From assembly GCF_938029845.1 (NCBI RefSeq), contig NZ_CALHGG010000172.1, positions 1-7,829 of the forward strand: a DNA stretch of 7,829 bases, in the 5' to 3' direction. Below the pieces are notes generated by a model. It searched no databases. It saw only the letters and a program-made list of their open reading frames with translations, and was not told where the DNA came from. Below, one piece after another: positions 1 through 5,873 of the stretch (positions are counted from its first letter, which is position 1; each line of letters starts with the position of its first letter). A program made the translations under genes and the position numbers. Origin of the DNA: an uncultured Capnocytophaga sp. Lineage in GTDB: Bacteria; Bacteroidota; Bacteroidia; Flavobacteriales; Flavobacteriaceae.

Positions 1-109
1 GTTTAGCATCCGTTACTGCTATTTTATTGAGAGTTATAAAACTCTCTTCTAACTCAGTAATACTCGCTTTTTCATATCCTATGGTGGCTAAATAAAAGTT
101 AAATTTCAT
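1..109 (-). CDS. DUF488 family protein, N-terminal fragment (runs off the window)
   Basis: The open frame begins with ATG at 109-107 and is still open at base 1, giving 36 complete residues. It starts MKFNFYLATIGYEKAS, and the TIGYE stretch near residues 9-13, followed by a helix with alternating acidic residues and then an IAVTDAK strand, matches the N-terminus of DUF488 proteins, where TIGYEG and a (V/I)D(V/I)R strand are typical. The start overlaps the stop of the ATPase gene as ATGA (109-106), so it is the third gene of the same operon and is probably translated by coupling. DUF488 proteins are widespread and have no settled biochemical role; several occur beside defence genes. The family call rests on a short segment, and the rest of the protein cannot be seen. 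Confidence 0.7.
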   Translation of the reverse strand, partial: MKFNFYLATIGYEKASITELEESFITLNKIAVTDAK

Positions 110-1224
110 TTTCGTCGTAATTCTATAAGTTTGGCAAAGTCAATCTCTGTTTGGTCAAAAAAGCCCTTAGGCCATCTGTCAAGTTCTCCTTTCTCATTCA
201 TTGAGATACGGTGTACTTCCGGCTGTAGCTCTCCTTTATCAAAATAATTAATAGTAATAGAGCTACTTTCTATTTCTTTTTTAGCTACCGCCAACTGTAT
301 ACCATTGATAATATGGTCGCTATGGGTTTCTACTACTATACGCAACCCAGCATTTGCCATTTTAGCTAAGAAGTAACCTATTTTAGATTGTGCCGCAGGG
401 TGTAAATGCGCTTCAGGGTTCTCTATAATTACAAATCTATCTTTTTCAGCCAATAAACAAGTTACAATAATAGGTAAAGCATAACTAATTCCAAAACCAG
501 TATTGGTAGGTGAAGTAGGATTACCTTTTGAAAAAGCATTTTCCACTTGAAGTCTTGATGTATGTGTATCTTTATCAATATAAGCCTTAATACAAGCCCC
601 TTCTAATATATATTTCAGCCACGAATTTACATGGATATAGAACTTATCAACCCCATCAGTATCAAAAAGACGCTCTTTGTCTACTTTAAACTTAGAATCA
701 TCCATTTCTCTTATAACTTGAGCTGTGTATTCTCCTTGAAAACCTGTATTAGTAAAAACAAGAGCTTTGAGTGGTTGTGAAATTCTAGGACCTATTCTTT
801 CTGCATTTAAATAATAAAATTCTCTAAAAAATAAAAAGTTATCTTCATATGTGTTCTTTATAATTTCAGGAGTAATATAAAGGAGATACTCATCTGTTTT
901 GATTTTATAAAGAACTTCAAATTTTTTATTTCTTTTTTTTAGAGAAAATATTAGTTCTGATTCAGAATGTGGCAAATTATTACTAATACCTAAGTTTAAA
1001 CAATATACCCCGTTTAACTCTATACTATTTTTATTCTTATTAATTAGTTTATAAGTTTTATCATTTAAAATTCCACATTTTTCAACAGTTCTTCTCAGTA
1101 ATAAAAGTGTCTGAATAACAGAACTCTTACCATTGCCATTCCCTCCTGCCAGTACTGTCAGTTGGTTGATAGGTACTTCAGCTTTTTCAAAACATTTAAA
1201 ATTTTGGATGTGTAAGTTTATCAT
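106..1224 (-). CDS. AAA ATPase with C-terminal DUF3696 domain (OLD/SMC-like), probable anti-phage defence component
   Basis: This 372-residue protein is a complete ABC/SMC-type ATPase. It opens with the usual INLHIQNFKCF strand. The Walker A loop is GGNGNGKSS (residues 27-35), an ABC-signature-like segment NTGFGISYALPI lies at 241-252, and Walker B with its catalytic glutamate is in FVIIENPEAHLHP (264-276). The switch histidine follows in VVETHSDHIING (297-308). The C-terminus contains GELDRWPKGFFDQ (346-358), the hallmark of DUF3696. I see no TOPRIM nuclease domain, so it is not a full OLD nuclease. ATPases of this class act as sensors or motors in defence systems and pair with an effector encoded alongside. 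Its ATG overlaps the stop of the DUF262 gene (ATGA, 1224-1221), and its own stop overlaps the start of the DUF488 gene. Family call is firm; the defence role is inferred from the operon. Confidence 0.93.
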   Translation of the reverse strand: MINLHIQNFKCFEKAEVPINQLTVLAGGNGNGKSSVIQTLLLLRRTVEKCGILNDKTYKLINKNKNSIELNGVYCLNLGISNNLPHSESELIFSLKKRNKKFEVLYKIKTDEYLLYITPEIIKNTYEDNFLFFREFYYLNAERIGPRISQPLKALVFTNTGFQGEYTAQVIREMDDSKFKVDKERLFDTDGVDKFYIHVNSWLKYILEGACIKAYIDKDTHTSRLQVENAFSKGNPTSPTNTGFGISYALPIIVTCLLAEKDRFVIIENPEAHLHPAAQSKIGYFLAKMANAGLRIVVETHSDHIINGIQLAVAKKEIESSSITINYFDKGELQPEVHRISMNEKGELDRWPKGFFDQTEIDFAKLIELRRK

Positions 1225-2591
1225 ATTTCTATATTTGTAGTAAATAATTCGTTAAACGTATCTAAAATATATAACATATTGGTTTTTGAGTTGGTGCTAT
1301 AGGAGAGATAATTATATAGTTGACCATCTTTAGCTATTTTATCAGCTATAATTTCAGTAAGCTGTCCTTCTTTGTTATAGATGGTTACTTCTTCATAAGG
1401 ATATTGTGAAAGCAATAGAGAAGTTACTACAAAAAGAGCTTTGTTTAGTATTTGTTTTCTGGCAGTAGAACCTATACTTTCTGTTAGAATTTTTCTAAAT
1501 GCATATCTACCTCCTACTAAATAAGCAGCATTCTTCATTGCATTAACAAATAACTGTATTTTTTCTTCAAAATCTTGTGGTGTATCTTTTTGATGGCGTT
1601 CAGTATAATTATCTAAAAAGTTCTCCATATAACCACTGTAATCATTGATATTACCATCACGACCGAAAAGTTCCTCAAAAGCTAAAAAACGTAAGGCTAT
1701 TTCTTGATCATCCATACGAGTGCTTCTCACACTATTATCTGTCGCAGTTTTAAACTCAGTAGTACTTACCATTGCTTTAAGCGTATCGCGCAATCCTTGT
1801 CCCGCTAAGCAGTTCCTAATCTCTTGATTATTTAGCGGTCTTCCACCCGTATTGATACGTCTAAAAATATCGTATTTTACTTGATAAGGAGAAATAGGGT
1901 CAATGATGTTTACTGAAATATTGGTAAGATTAAACCAACGTACATATTTAGTTTCTAAACCTTTCTTATTTCCTTCCTCTTTAAAATATCTCCCCTCGCA
2001 ATTTTCTAAGTATTGTAAATTCTTTAAGGGGAATTTATTTTCCATAAACTCTTTAATAGTTGAAATGCGTTGTAACCCATCTATTATGGTAAGGCGCCCT
2101 TCCAAATCTTCTGAAAAATAAAACATTGGCAAGGGAATACGCAATAGAATAGATTCTATAAGCCTCGATTTTCTAAAGGAATCCCATACCAAATTGCGCT
2201 GAAAATCAGGAGTAAGATCTATATCTCTACTATCTATCATCGCACTTATTTGTGCAAGCGAGATTTTATCAGTGTATACTTTTATTTTTTCAGGGTCATA
2301 AGGTTTGTATTCAGTACTAATACTTCCTTCAGAATTATTAATCCCCGATTGCTCCAATTCTATAATTTTAACAAAAGCATCGCCTACAATTTCATTAAAT
2401 TCTTCCTCATCAATATCTACCTCTTTTGATATTATTTTGAGTGTTTTATTTTCCAAATCAGTCTCTACTTCCAATAAAATCTGATTGTCATCTCTATTGA
2501 TAAAAAGATAACGGTTGTCCGTTTCTTCTTTTTTTACAATAGAAAAGTTAACCGTCTCAAGATTATTATTTACCTTAATATCTATATTCAT
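1221..2591 (-). CDS. DUF262 domain protein (ParB/GmrS-like fold), probable defence effector
   Basis: The 456-residue product carries the DUF262 core in its middle: TPDFQRNLVWDSFRKSRLIE (127-146), IPLPMFYF (152-159), the nucleotide-handling motif DGLQRIST (171-178, usually DGQQR), and IFRRINTGGRPLNNQEIRN (242-260). The first 100 residues are an acidic, beta-rich extension unlike the core. The remaining helical C-terminus shows no DUF1524 His-Asn-His nuclease signature, so it differs from the two-domain GmrSD and SspE enzymes and resembles a stand-alone GmrS-type subunit. In characterised relatives this fold binds or hydrolyses nucleotides and controls DNA cleavage. It is first in the operon, 30-odd bases after a -7 box, and its TGA overlaps the start of the ATPase. 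The substitution of L for the first Q in DGQQR is a mild departure from consensus. The ATG at 2591 is preferred because the -7 box lies just upstream. Confidence 0.92.
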   Translation of the reverse strand: MNIDIKVNNNLETVNFSIVKKEETDNRYLFINRDDNQILLEVETDLENKTLKIISKEVDIDEEEFNEIVGDAFVKIIELEQSGINNSEGSISTEYKPYDPEKIKVYTDKISLAQISAMIDSRDIDLTPDFQRNLVWDSFRKSRLIESILLRIPLPMFYFSEDLEGRLTIIDGLQRISTIKEFMENKFPLKNLQYLENCEGRYFKEEGNKKGLETKYVRWFNLTNISVNIIDPISPYQVKYDIFRRINTGGRPLNNQEIRNCLAGQGLRDTLKAMVSTTEFKTATDNSVRSTRMDDQEIALRFLAFEELFGRDGNINDYSGYMENFLDNYTERHQKDTPQDFEEKIQLFVNAMKNAAYLVGGRYAFRKILTESIGSTARKQILNKALFVVTSLLLSQYPYEEVTIYNKEGQLTEIIADKIAKDGQLYNYLSYSTNSKTNMLYILDTFNELFTTNIEI

Positions 2592-2625
2592 TATAATATA
2601 AAGTTTTTGAAATTCAAATTCAATG

Positions 2626-2633
2626 CAAATATA
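2626..2633 (-). promoter_or_regulatory. Bacteroidota-type -7 box (TATATTTG) for the DUF262-ATPase-DUF488 operon
   Basis: Read on the minus strand the bases are TATATTTG followed by C, a perfect match to the TAnnTTTG element bound by the Bacteroidota primary sigma factor. It lies about 35 bases before the DUF262 ATG, leaving a short leader. No good TTTG -33 element is found at the usual 19-21 base spacing; the nearest TTTG (2648-2645) is only 11 bases away. Confidence 0.55.
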
Positions 2634-2714
2634 CGATTATTTTACAAAAGGGATTATATTTAAAGAATAAAAACAGATTTAATTTACTCTTACCTAATTC
2701 ATTTTATATATACC

Positions 2715-3269
2715 TTACACTAACAACTCAACTACTGATAGATACTTTGGTAGCACCTTATCCGTAAGCCATACTCCATTGGCAGAGAGATAAAAAATAA
2801 ATCCTGCTTGGTGCATTGCCTTTGTATTTACTTCAAAAATTATGGGGCTGCCATGTCGGCTCCCTACCTTAGTAGCTGTTTCTATATCAGTGCTAAGGTG
2901 TACGTACTGACGTGTTTGCTTTTGGAGTCCGCTTTTGAGAATGCTCTCTACAAACCTGCTGGCAGTACCGTGATACAAATGGTCAGGAGGTATTTGGGGT
3001 AATAATTCTAGTTCTACGGCAAGTGAATGTCCTTGATTAGCGCGTATTCTTGTGTTATCTTCACTGAAAGCATACCGCTGTTTGTTATCTGTAGCGACGA
3101 TTTCTTCCAACATCTTAAGACTGAATACTGGAAACTTTCGCTTGATATGCTTAATGAGCACATTTACCTCAGCCCAACCGTGCGCATCAAGGGTAATACC
3201 AATCACCTCGGGGTGGTGTCGCAATACCAAACTGAGAAACTTGCTCTCTTTTTTATACTTTTCAATCAT
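2715..3269 (-). CDS. kptA: RNA 2'-phosphotransferase, Tpt1/KptA family
   Basis: The 184-residue protein is a full-length KptA. Enzymes of this family remove an internal 2'-phosphate from RNA using NAD+, giving ADP-ribose 1'',2''-cyclic phosphate and nicotinamide. The N-terminal lobe begins with SKFLSLVLRHHPE, where R17 and H18 are the first two catalytic residues. RANQGHS supplies R76. The ADP-ribosyltransferase-like lobe has LYHGT (98-102), RQYVHLS (120-126), VGSRHGSP with R138 (135-142) and NGVWLTD (164-170). All four residues of the R-H-R-R catalytic set are present, so activity is expected. Bacteria generally lack the fungal-type tRNA splicing that creates the substrate, so its biological role is unclear; RNA repair or handling of ligated RNA is usually proposed. 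Its ATG sits 8 bases inside the preceding lipoprotein gene, so the two are probably co-transcribed. Confidence 0.96.
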   Translation of the reverse strand: MIEKYKKESKFLSLVLRHHPEVIGITLDAHGWAEVNVLIKHIKRKFPVFSLKMLEEIVATDNKQRYAFSEDNTRIRANQGHSLAVELELLPQIPPDHLYHGTASRFVESILKSGLQKQTRQYVHLSTDIETATKVGSRHGSPIIFEVNTKAMHQAGFIFYLSANGVWLTDKVLPKYLSVVELLV

Positions 3270-3723
3270 TTTTGTGAGGGGTAGGGAGTAAAATATTGCG
3301 GTAGAACTTAAATTGTTTGTTTAAGGTTACATCTGTTTCTTTAGAAAAATGTAGCGTTTCTTTCTTATCAATATGAGTTTCTAAATTCTCTTTAGCAAGA
3401 TAAAAAGGTACATTGTAAGAATACAAGATGTGTTCTGCATCTTTTAGCTGCTTGTTAAAACTAAATCGATAAGTTTCTTTACCCATTTCACCTAAAATTT
3501 CACTCTCTATAATAGTATCATTCGTGATTTTATTTATATACAAACGAATTTCTTCCCCCTCTGTTGAAGCGTCTAACATAATAGTATCTTTCAACATTTG
3601 CAATGAATCTATAGGTATTTCCACAGAAGAAACTTCTGTATATTGACTATTGTTTTGATAATTGCACCCTACTATCCATAGGGGAAACAATATAGTTGCA
3701 TATTTTAGTAAGAATTTTGTCAT
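3262..3723 (-). CDS. Small lipoprotein of unknown function
   Basis: The 153-residue product has a lysine-bearing start, a hydrophobic stretch and a lipobox-like WIVGC ending at C20, followed by NYQNNSQ. It should therefore be a lipoprotein anchored in a membrane and facing the periplasm or outside. The mature part is mostly predicted beta, rich in charged residues, with no motif I recognise. The gene overlaps kptA downstream by 8 bases (3262-3269), and its ATG overlaps the TGA of a 25-codon open stretch upstream (ATGA at 3723-3720). That arrangement suggests it was once a downstream member of a longer operon whose first gene has been lost. No promoter box is evident directly before it. Confidence 0.8.
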   Translation of the reverse strand: MTKFLLKYATILFPLWIVGCNYQNNSQYTEVSSVEIPIDSLQMLKDTIMLDASTEGEEIRLYINKITNDTIIESEILGEMGKETYRFSFNKQLKDAEHILYSYNVPFYLAKENLETHIDKKETLHFSKETDVTLNKQFKFYRNILLPTPHKND

Positions 3724-3827
3724 ATTGATTGTTTTTGATCCATTTCAACTATTTTTACAATACTATCATCTTGCAAAGAGGCAATATAGTCAATCATTTT
3801 TAGATCGCAAATAAATAGAACAAGAGA
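3720..3827 (-). pseudogene. Short minus-strand open stretch, possible 3' remnant of a lost gene
   Basis: From 3827 to the TGA at 3722-3720 the frame is open for 35 codons and reads like a protein end (for example MIDYIASLQDDSIVKIVEMD). The only ATG is at 3797-3795, giving 25 residues with no signal peptide. Its stop overlaps the ATG of the lipoprotein gene as ATGA, a spacing typical of true operon neighbours. It may be the tail of a deleted upstream gene, or a tiny leader peptide that couples translation into the lipoprotein. I do not recognise the sequence. Confidence 0.4.
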
Positions 3828-3893
3828 TTAATTCTTTATTTGCTCTTTTTCAAGGGCGAATTGCTTCACATACTCGCTTACACGACTTTGCCC
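3828..3893 (-). pseudogene. Second minus-strand protein-like tail, or part of a REP-like palindrome
   Basis: Immediately upstream, in the same frame and ending at the TAA 3830-3828, 21 codons read GQSRVSEYVKQFALEKEQIK then N, with a TAG just before (3896-3894). This resembles the charged helical C-terminus of a protein but has no start codon. The same bases include AGGGCGAA (3853-3860) and TTTGCCCCTAC (3887-3897), which form an imperfect, widely spaced inverted pair similar to REP-like intergenic palindromes. Either reading is possible, and they are not exclusive. Confidence 0.25.
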
Positions 3894-3912
3894 CTACACC
3901 TGCTCACGCTAA

Positions 3913-4092
3913 TTTTTTGCAAACCATTTCTGTTTGACTATAAAATATGAAATCCCAGAAGCTGTATTCAAAGATAAAGATAATTGGAAAACAGGTGATT
4001 TTTACTATAAAACAGGAGTAAAAACAATTTATGGAATTATAGCTACAATAACAGCAGGCAAAAGTATTTTTTGGAAATTATCAAAAGAATAA
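3913..4092 (+). pseudogene. Plus-strand orphan coding tail without a start codon
   Basis: The frame opens after a TAA at 3910-3912 and runs 59 codons to TAA at 4090-4092. From 3943 the translation reads KYEIPEAVFKDKDNWKTG and continues with a hydrophobic segment (YGIIATITAG) and the end SIFWKLSKE, which is convincing protein sequence. There is no ATG in frame, and the first codons before 3943 look less protein-like. It is therefore best read as the 3' end of a gene whose front was lost. It ends 4 bases before the start of the next gene, a spacing expected of operon partners. I do not recognise the family. Confidence 0.5.
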
Positions 4093-4096
4093 AGGA

Positions 4097-4948
4097 ATGA
4101 AAAAATTATATTTTATACTATTGTTGAGTTGCTTTTATGCATATTCTCAAAAGGAAGAATTACGTTTTAGGATGCTTTATGATAAATATACTATAGAAGG
4201 GGAAAATAATATTCCTCAAGATAGTGTAGCTTTCCCCATTTTTCATCAATTTGTATATGAAAAGGGGAAAGAGGCGTTGTCGTATGATGCTTATACTGAT
4301 GCAAGTAGTTATAATTCTTGTAAATTACATCTAATAACCAAAAATAATAATGCCACATTATTTGTTGATGACTCAACATTAAATCTAAAATTCTTTGATT
4401 CGAAATATAAAATAGAAGTAAACAAAAAAGACGTGTATTTTTTGGAAAAGCAATACTATAATTTTCTGAAAACTAAAATTTTAGAGCAAAAAGATATTAG
4501 TGAAATATTAGATTTCTTAGATGATTGTTTAGGGGATTATTTCCTCTTAGAAGATTTATTTTTAGTAAGCTCAAAAAGTAAATATAGATTCAACTACAAA
4601 ATATTAAAAGCTGTTTTAGTTACACAAAAACAACAAGCTGACGGCTTTGAAAAGTGGTTAGTTTTCTATATTTATGATGAAAAAGGAATAGTAAGTATCA
4701 CAAAAAAAGCATACAAAAAAGGCGAAAATTATGCTGATATATCTTTTTTTAAAGAGCGTTTATCTACAAATCCTAATAGTTTCTCTTTTTCAATTACAGA
4801 AGCGAATGTTAAATCTATGGAAGAGACCCAAAAAACAATATCCTTAGATAATAGTTTTGAAAAAACGCATTTAAAAAGTACAAATATGGGAAATAATACA
4901 GTTACTTTTATAAAAAAAAGTTCAACTTTTGAAGATGTAACATTCTAA
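4097..4948 (+). CDS. Exported protein of unknown function, probably truncated by a nonsense codon
   Basis: The 283-residue product begins MKKLYFILLLSCFYAYSQ, a signal peptide with a likely cleavage after AYS, so it is exported. The mature part is rich in aromatic, lysine and acidic residues and contains an acidic patch ILDFLDDCLGDYFLLEDLF (about 136-154). No catalytic motif or known domain is evident. The start is preceded by AAAGGA, and the gene follows the orphan tail by 4 bases. It stops at TAA 4946-4948, but the same frame then continues for 51 further plausible codons to 5104. The original protein was therefore probably about 335 residues, and this copy has lost its C-terminus. Whether the shortened product still works cannot be told. 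Confidence 0.75.
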   Translation: MKKLYFILLLSCFYAYSQKEELRFRMLYDKYTIEGENNIPQDSVAFPIFHQFVYEKGKEALSYDAYTDASSYNSCKLHLITKNNNATLFVDDSTLNLKFFDSKYKIEVNKKDVYFLEKQYYNFLKTKILEQKDISEILDFLDDCLGDYFLLEDLFLVSSKSKYRFNYKILKAVLVTQKQQADGFEKWLVFYIYDEKGIVSITKKAYKKGENYADISFFKERLSTNPNSFSFSITEANVKSMEETQKTISLDNSFEKTHLKSTNMGNNTVTFIKKSSTFEDVTF

Positions 4949-5104
4949 CAAATTTCTAACAATATCAGGAGTATTACTACTGAGATAGAAGACCCCAGTG
5001 GTAATACTTATATTATAGAATTGGCTATACTAAATCCACATCGCCACACCCCGATAATCAATTGGTTTTTATTTGATGGTCATTTGATAGAAAATCCCTT
5101 TTAA
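4949..5104 (+). pseudogene. In-frame C-terminal continuation of the 283-residue exported protein
   Basis: Directly after the TAA at 4946-4948 the frame stays open for 51 codons. It reads QISNNIRSITTEIEDPSGN, then TYIIELAILNPHRHTP and IINWFLFDGHLIENPF, before TAA at 5102-5104. The composition and alternating hydrophobic pattern are those of real protein. Codon positions agree with the upstream gene with no shift, so a single change of a sense codon to TAA is the simplest history. Alternatives are stop-codon readthrough, or a tail from a neighbouring paralogue that joined in frame by chance. There is no in-frame ATG in the stretch, which argues against a separate gene. Confidence 0.6.
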
Positions 5105-5225
5105 AAATTAAATCACTGATTATCAATTAGTCTTTATTTGATGGTTATTTGATAGAAAAGCCCTTTTAAAAATTAAATCACTGATAATCAATTAGTTTTT
5201 TATTTGATGGTCATTTGATAGAAAT
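5053..5225 (+). repeat. 65-base tandem repeat, about 2.7 copies, derived from a gene 3' end
   Basis: Copies start at 5053, 5118 and 5183, exactly 65 bases apart; the third is cut off near 5225 where its match ends at GATAGAAATG. Copies 1 and 2 differ at about 5 of 65 positions, and copy 3 has one extra T. Copy 1 contains the last 17 codons and stop of the preceding open stretch plus some bases beyond it. Because 65 is not a multiple of three, and because the TGG codon is TAG in copies 2 and 3, the later copies do not extend the protein. Each unit also holds two ATTTGAT words, and the joins in copies 2 and 3 form TGAT(T/A)ATCA palindromes. It fills most of the 302-base gap before the next gene. 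Confidence 0.9.
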
Positions 5226-5250
5226 GTAAAAATATTAAAACTTATACTCT

Positions 5251-5712
5251 ATGAAATTAACACTCTTACTCGTTATTGCTTGTATTGCCAATACCTTTGC
5301 TCAACTCTCACCACAAGCCTTAGACTCCTTACAACAAGTGAAGTACATCAAAGCAAAGTATGTATTGCTCGCCAGTCAAAACATCTCTTTAGCCCCAAGC
5401 AGACTCTATACGTTAAAAGGTGAAAAATATTATGGCGAATATGTAACCAAATACGACCACCGAGGTAGCGCTCTGGAGTTTTACAGCGGAGGTTCAGAAG
5501 GTTATATACCTCACAAACGCTATAATACCTATGGCAAAGACCTGCCTTTTGAAGCTGATATGTACGAATTCCATATCAAAATAGACAAAAAGCACGGCAC
5601 CATCATCGACAATGGGGAAACACATCGCAATTTCCACTTCATCAAAGGCGAAAAGAAAATAAAAGTCCCCACCAACTCCCAAGGTCGCTTTATCATTTAT
5701 GAGTATTTATGA
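5251..5712 (+). CDS. Small exported protein of unknown function
   Basis: The 153-residue product starts MKLTLLLVIACIANTFAQ, a type I signal peptide with a likely cut after TFA. The mature region is basic and rich in tyrosine, histidine and lysine, with a central YSGGSEGYIPHKRYNTYGK stretch and a predicted beta-rich end. There is no cysteine after the signal and no motif I recognise. Base composition is visibly richer in G and C than in the genes on either side, which may mean a different origin or stronger expression. The upstream region is the 65-base tandem repeat, whose last copy ends about 25 bases before the ATG. The stop TGA is itself part of a TGATAATCA word like those in the repeat. 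Confidence 0.8.
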   Translation: MKLTLLLVIACIANTFAQLSPQALDSLQQVKYIKAKYVLLASQNISLAPSRLYTLKGEKYYGEYVTKYDHRGSALEFYSGGSEGYIPHKRYNTYGKDLPFEADMYEFHIKIDKKHGTIIDNGETHRNFHFIKGEKKIKVPTNSQGRFIIYEYL

Positions 5713-5743
5713 TAATCAACCACTTTTAAAGCATGTTGTGTAC

Positions 5744-5762
5744 GGGCGTTTTGCAAACGCCC
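5744..5762. terminator. GC-rich hairpin between transcription units (terminator or REP-like element)
   Basis: GGGCGTTT (5744-5751) and AAACGCCC (5755-5762) pair perfectly around a 3-base TGC loop, and two more pairs (C-G, A-T) can form beyond a CC bulge. No T-run follows on either strand, so it is not a canonical intrinsic terminator. It lies 32 bases after the stop of the 153-residue gene and before the next promoter, a place where a transcript end or a REP-like element would be expected. Confidence 0.5.
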
Positions 5763-5814
5763 CCGTTAAACCCTAATATACGAAACAATACGCAAAATAT
5801 TTTTTTGTTTGTCA

Positions 5815-5845
5815 TTAGGCTCTTTACTGTTTTTTGTTATTTTTG
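5815..5845 (+). promoter_or_regulatory. Bacteroidota-type promoter for the lipoprotein cluster
   Basis: TATTTTTG at 5838-5845 matches the -7 consensus TAnnTTTG. A TTAG at 5815-5818, one base off TTTG, lies 19 bases upstream, which is the normal spacing for a -33 element. The ATG of the next gene is at 5874, giving a leader of about 20-25 bases. The three genes downstream could all be served by it. Confidence 0.5.
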
Positions 5846-5873
5846 CACTTAAAACAAAAATACTTTATTGGAT

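Noticed and set aside
106..1224. OLD-family nuclease (ATPase plus TOPRIM)
   Set aside because: The C-terminus is DUF3696-like, and the acidic TOPRIM motifs are not visible within 372 residues.
1903..2121. Plus-strand open frame of 72 codons
   Set aside because: It lies wholly antisense to the DUF262 core, whose motifs are certain; it has no recognisable product.
2808..3291. Three plus-strand open frames across kptA
   Set aside because: They are antisense to a complete KptA with all catalytic residues, and two of them overlap each other in different frames.
4191..4379. Minus-strand open frame of 62 codons
   Set aside because: It is antisense to the exported protein gene, low in complexity and has no start-site support.
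5053..5225. CRISPR-like array
   Set aside because: The copies are contiguous with no spacers, the unit is 65 bases, and part of it is coding; it is a simple tandem duplication.
5494..5682. Minus-strand open frame of 62 codons
   Set aside because: It is the shadow of the 153-residue exported protein gene, which has a clear signal peptide.
5744..5770. Canonical rho-independent terminator
   Set aside because: The hairpin is strong but is followed by CCGTTAAACCC, not a T-run.
5868..5873. TTG start adding two residues to the 188-residue lipoprotein
   Set aside because: The ATG two codons later is the normal start codon and begins the signal peptide directly.
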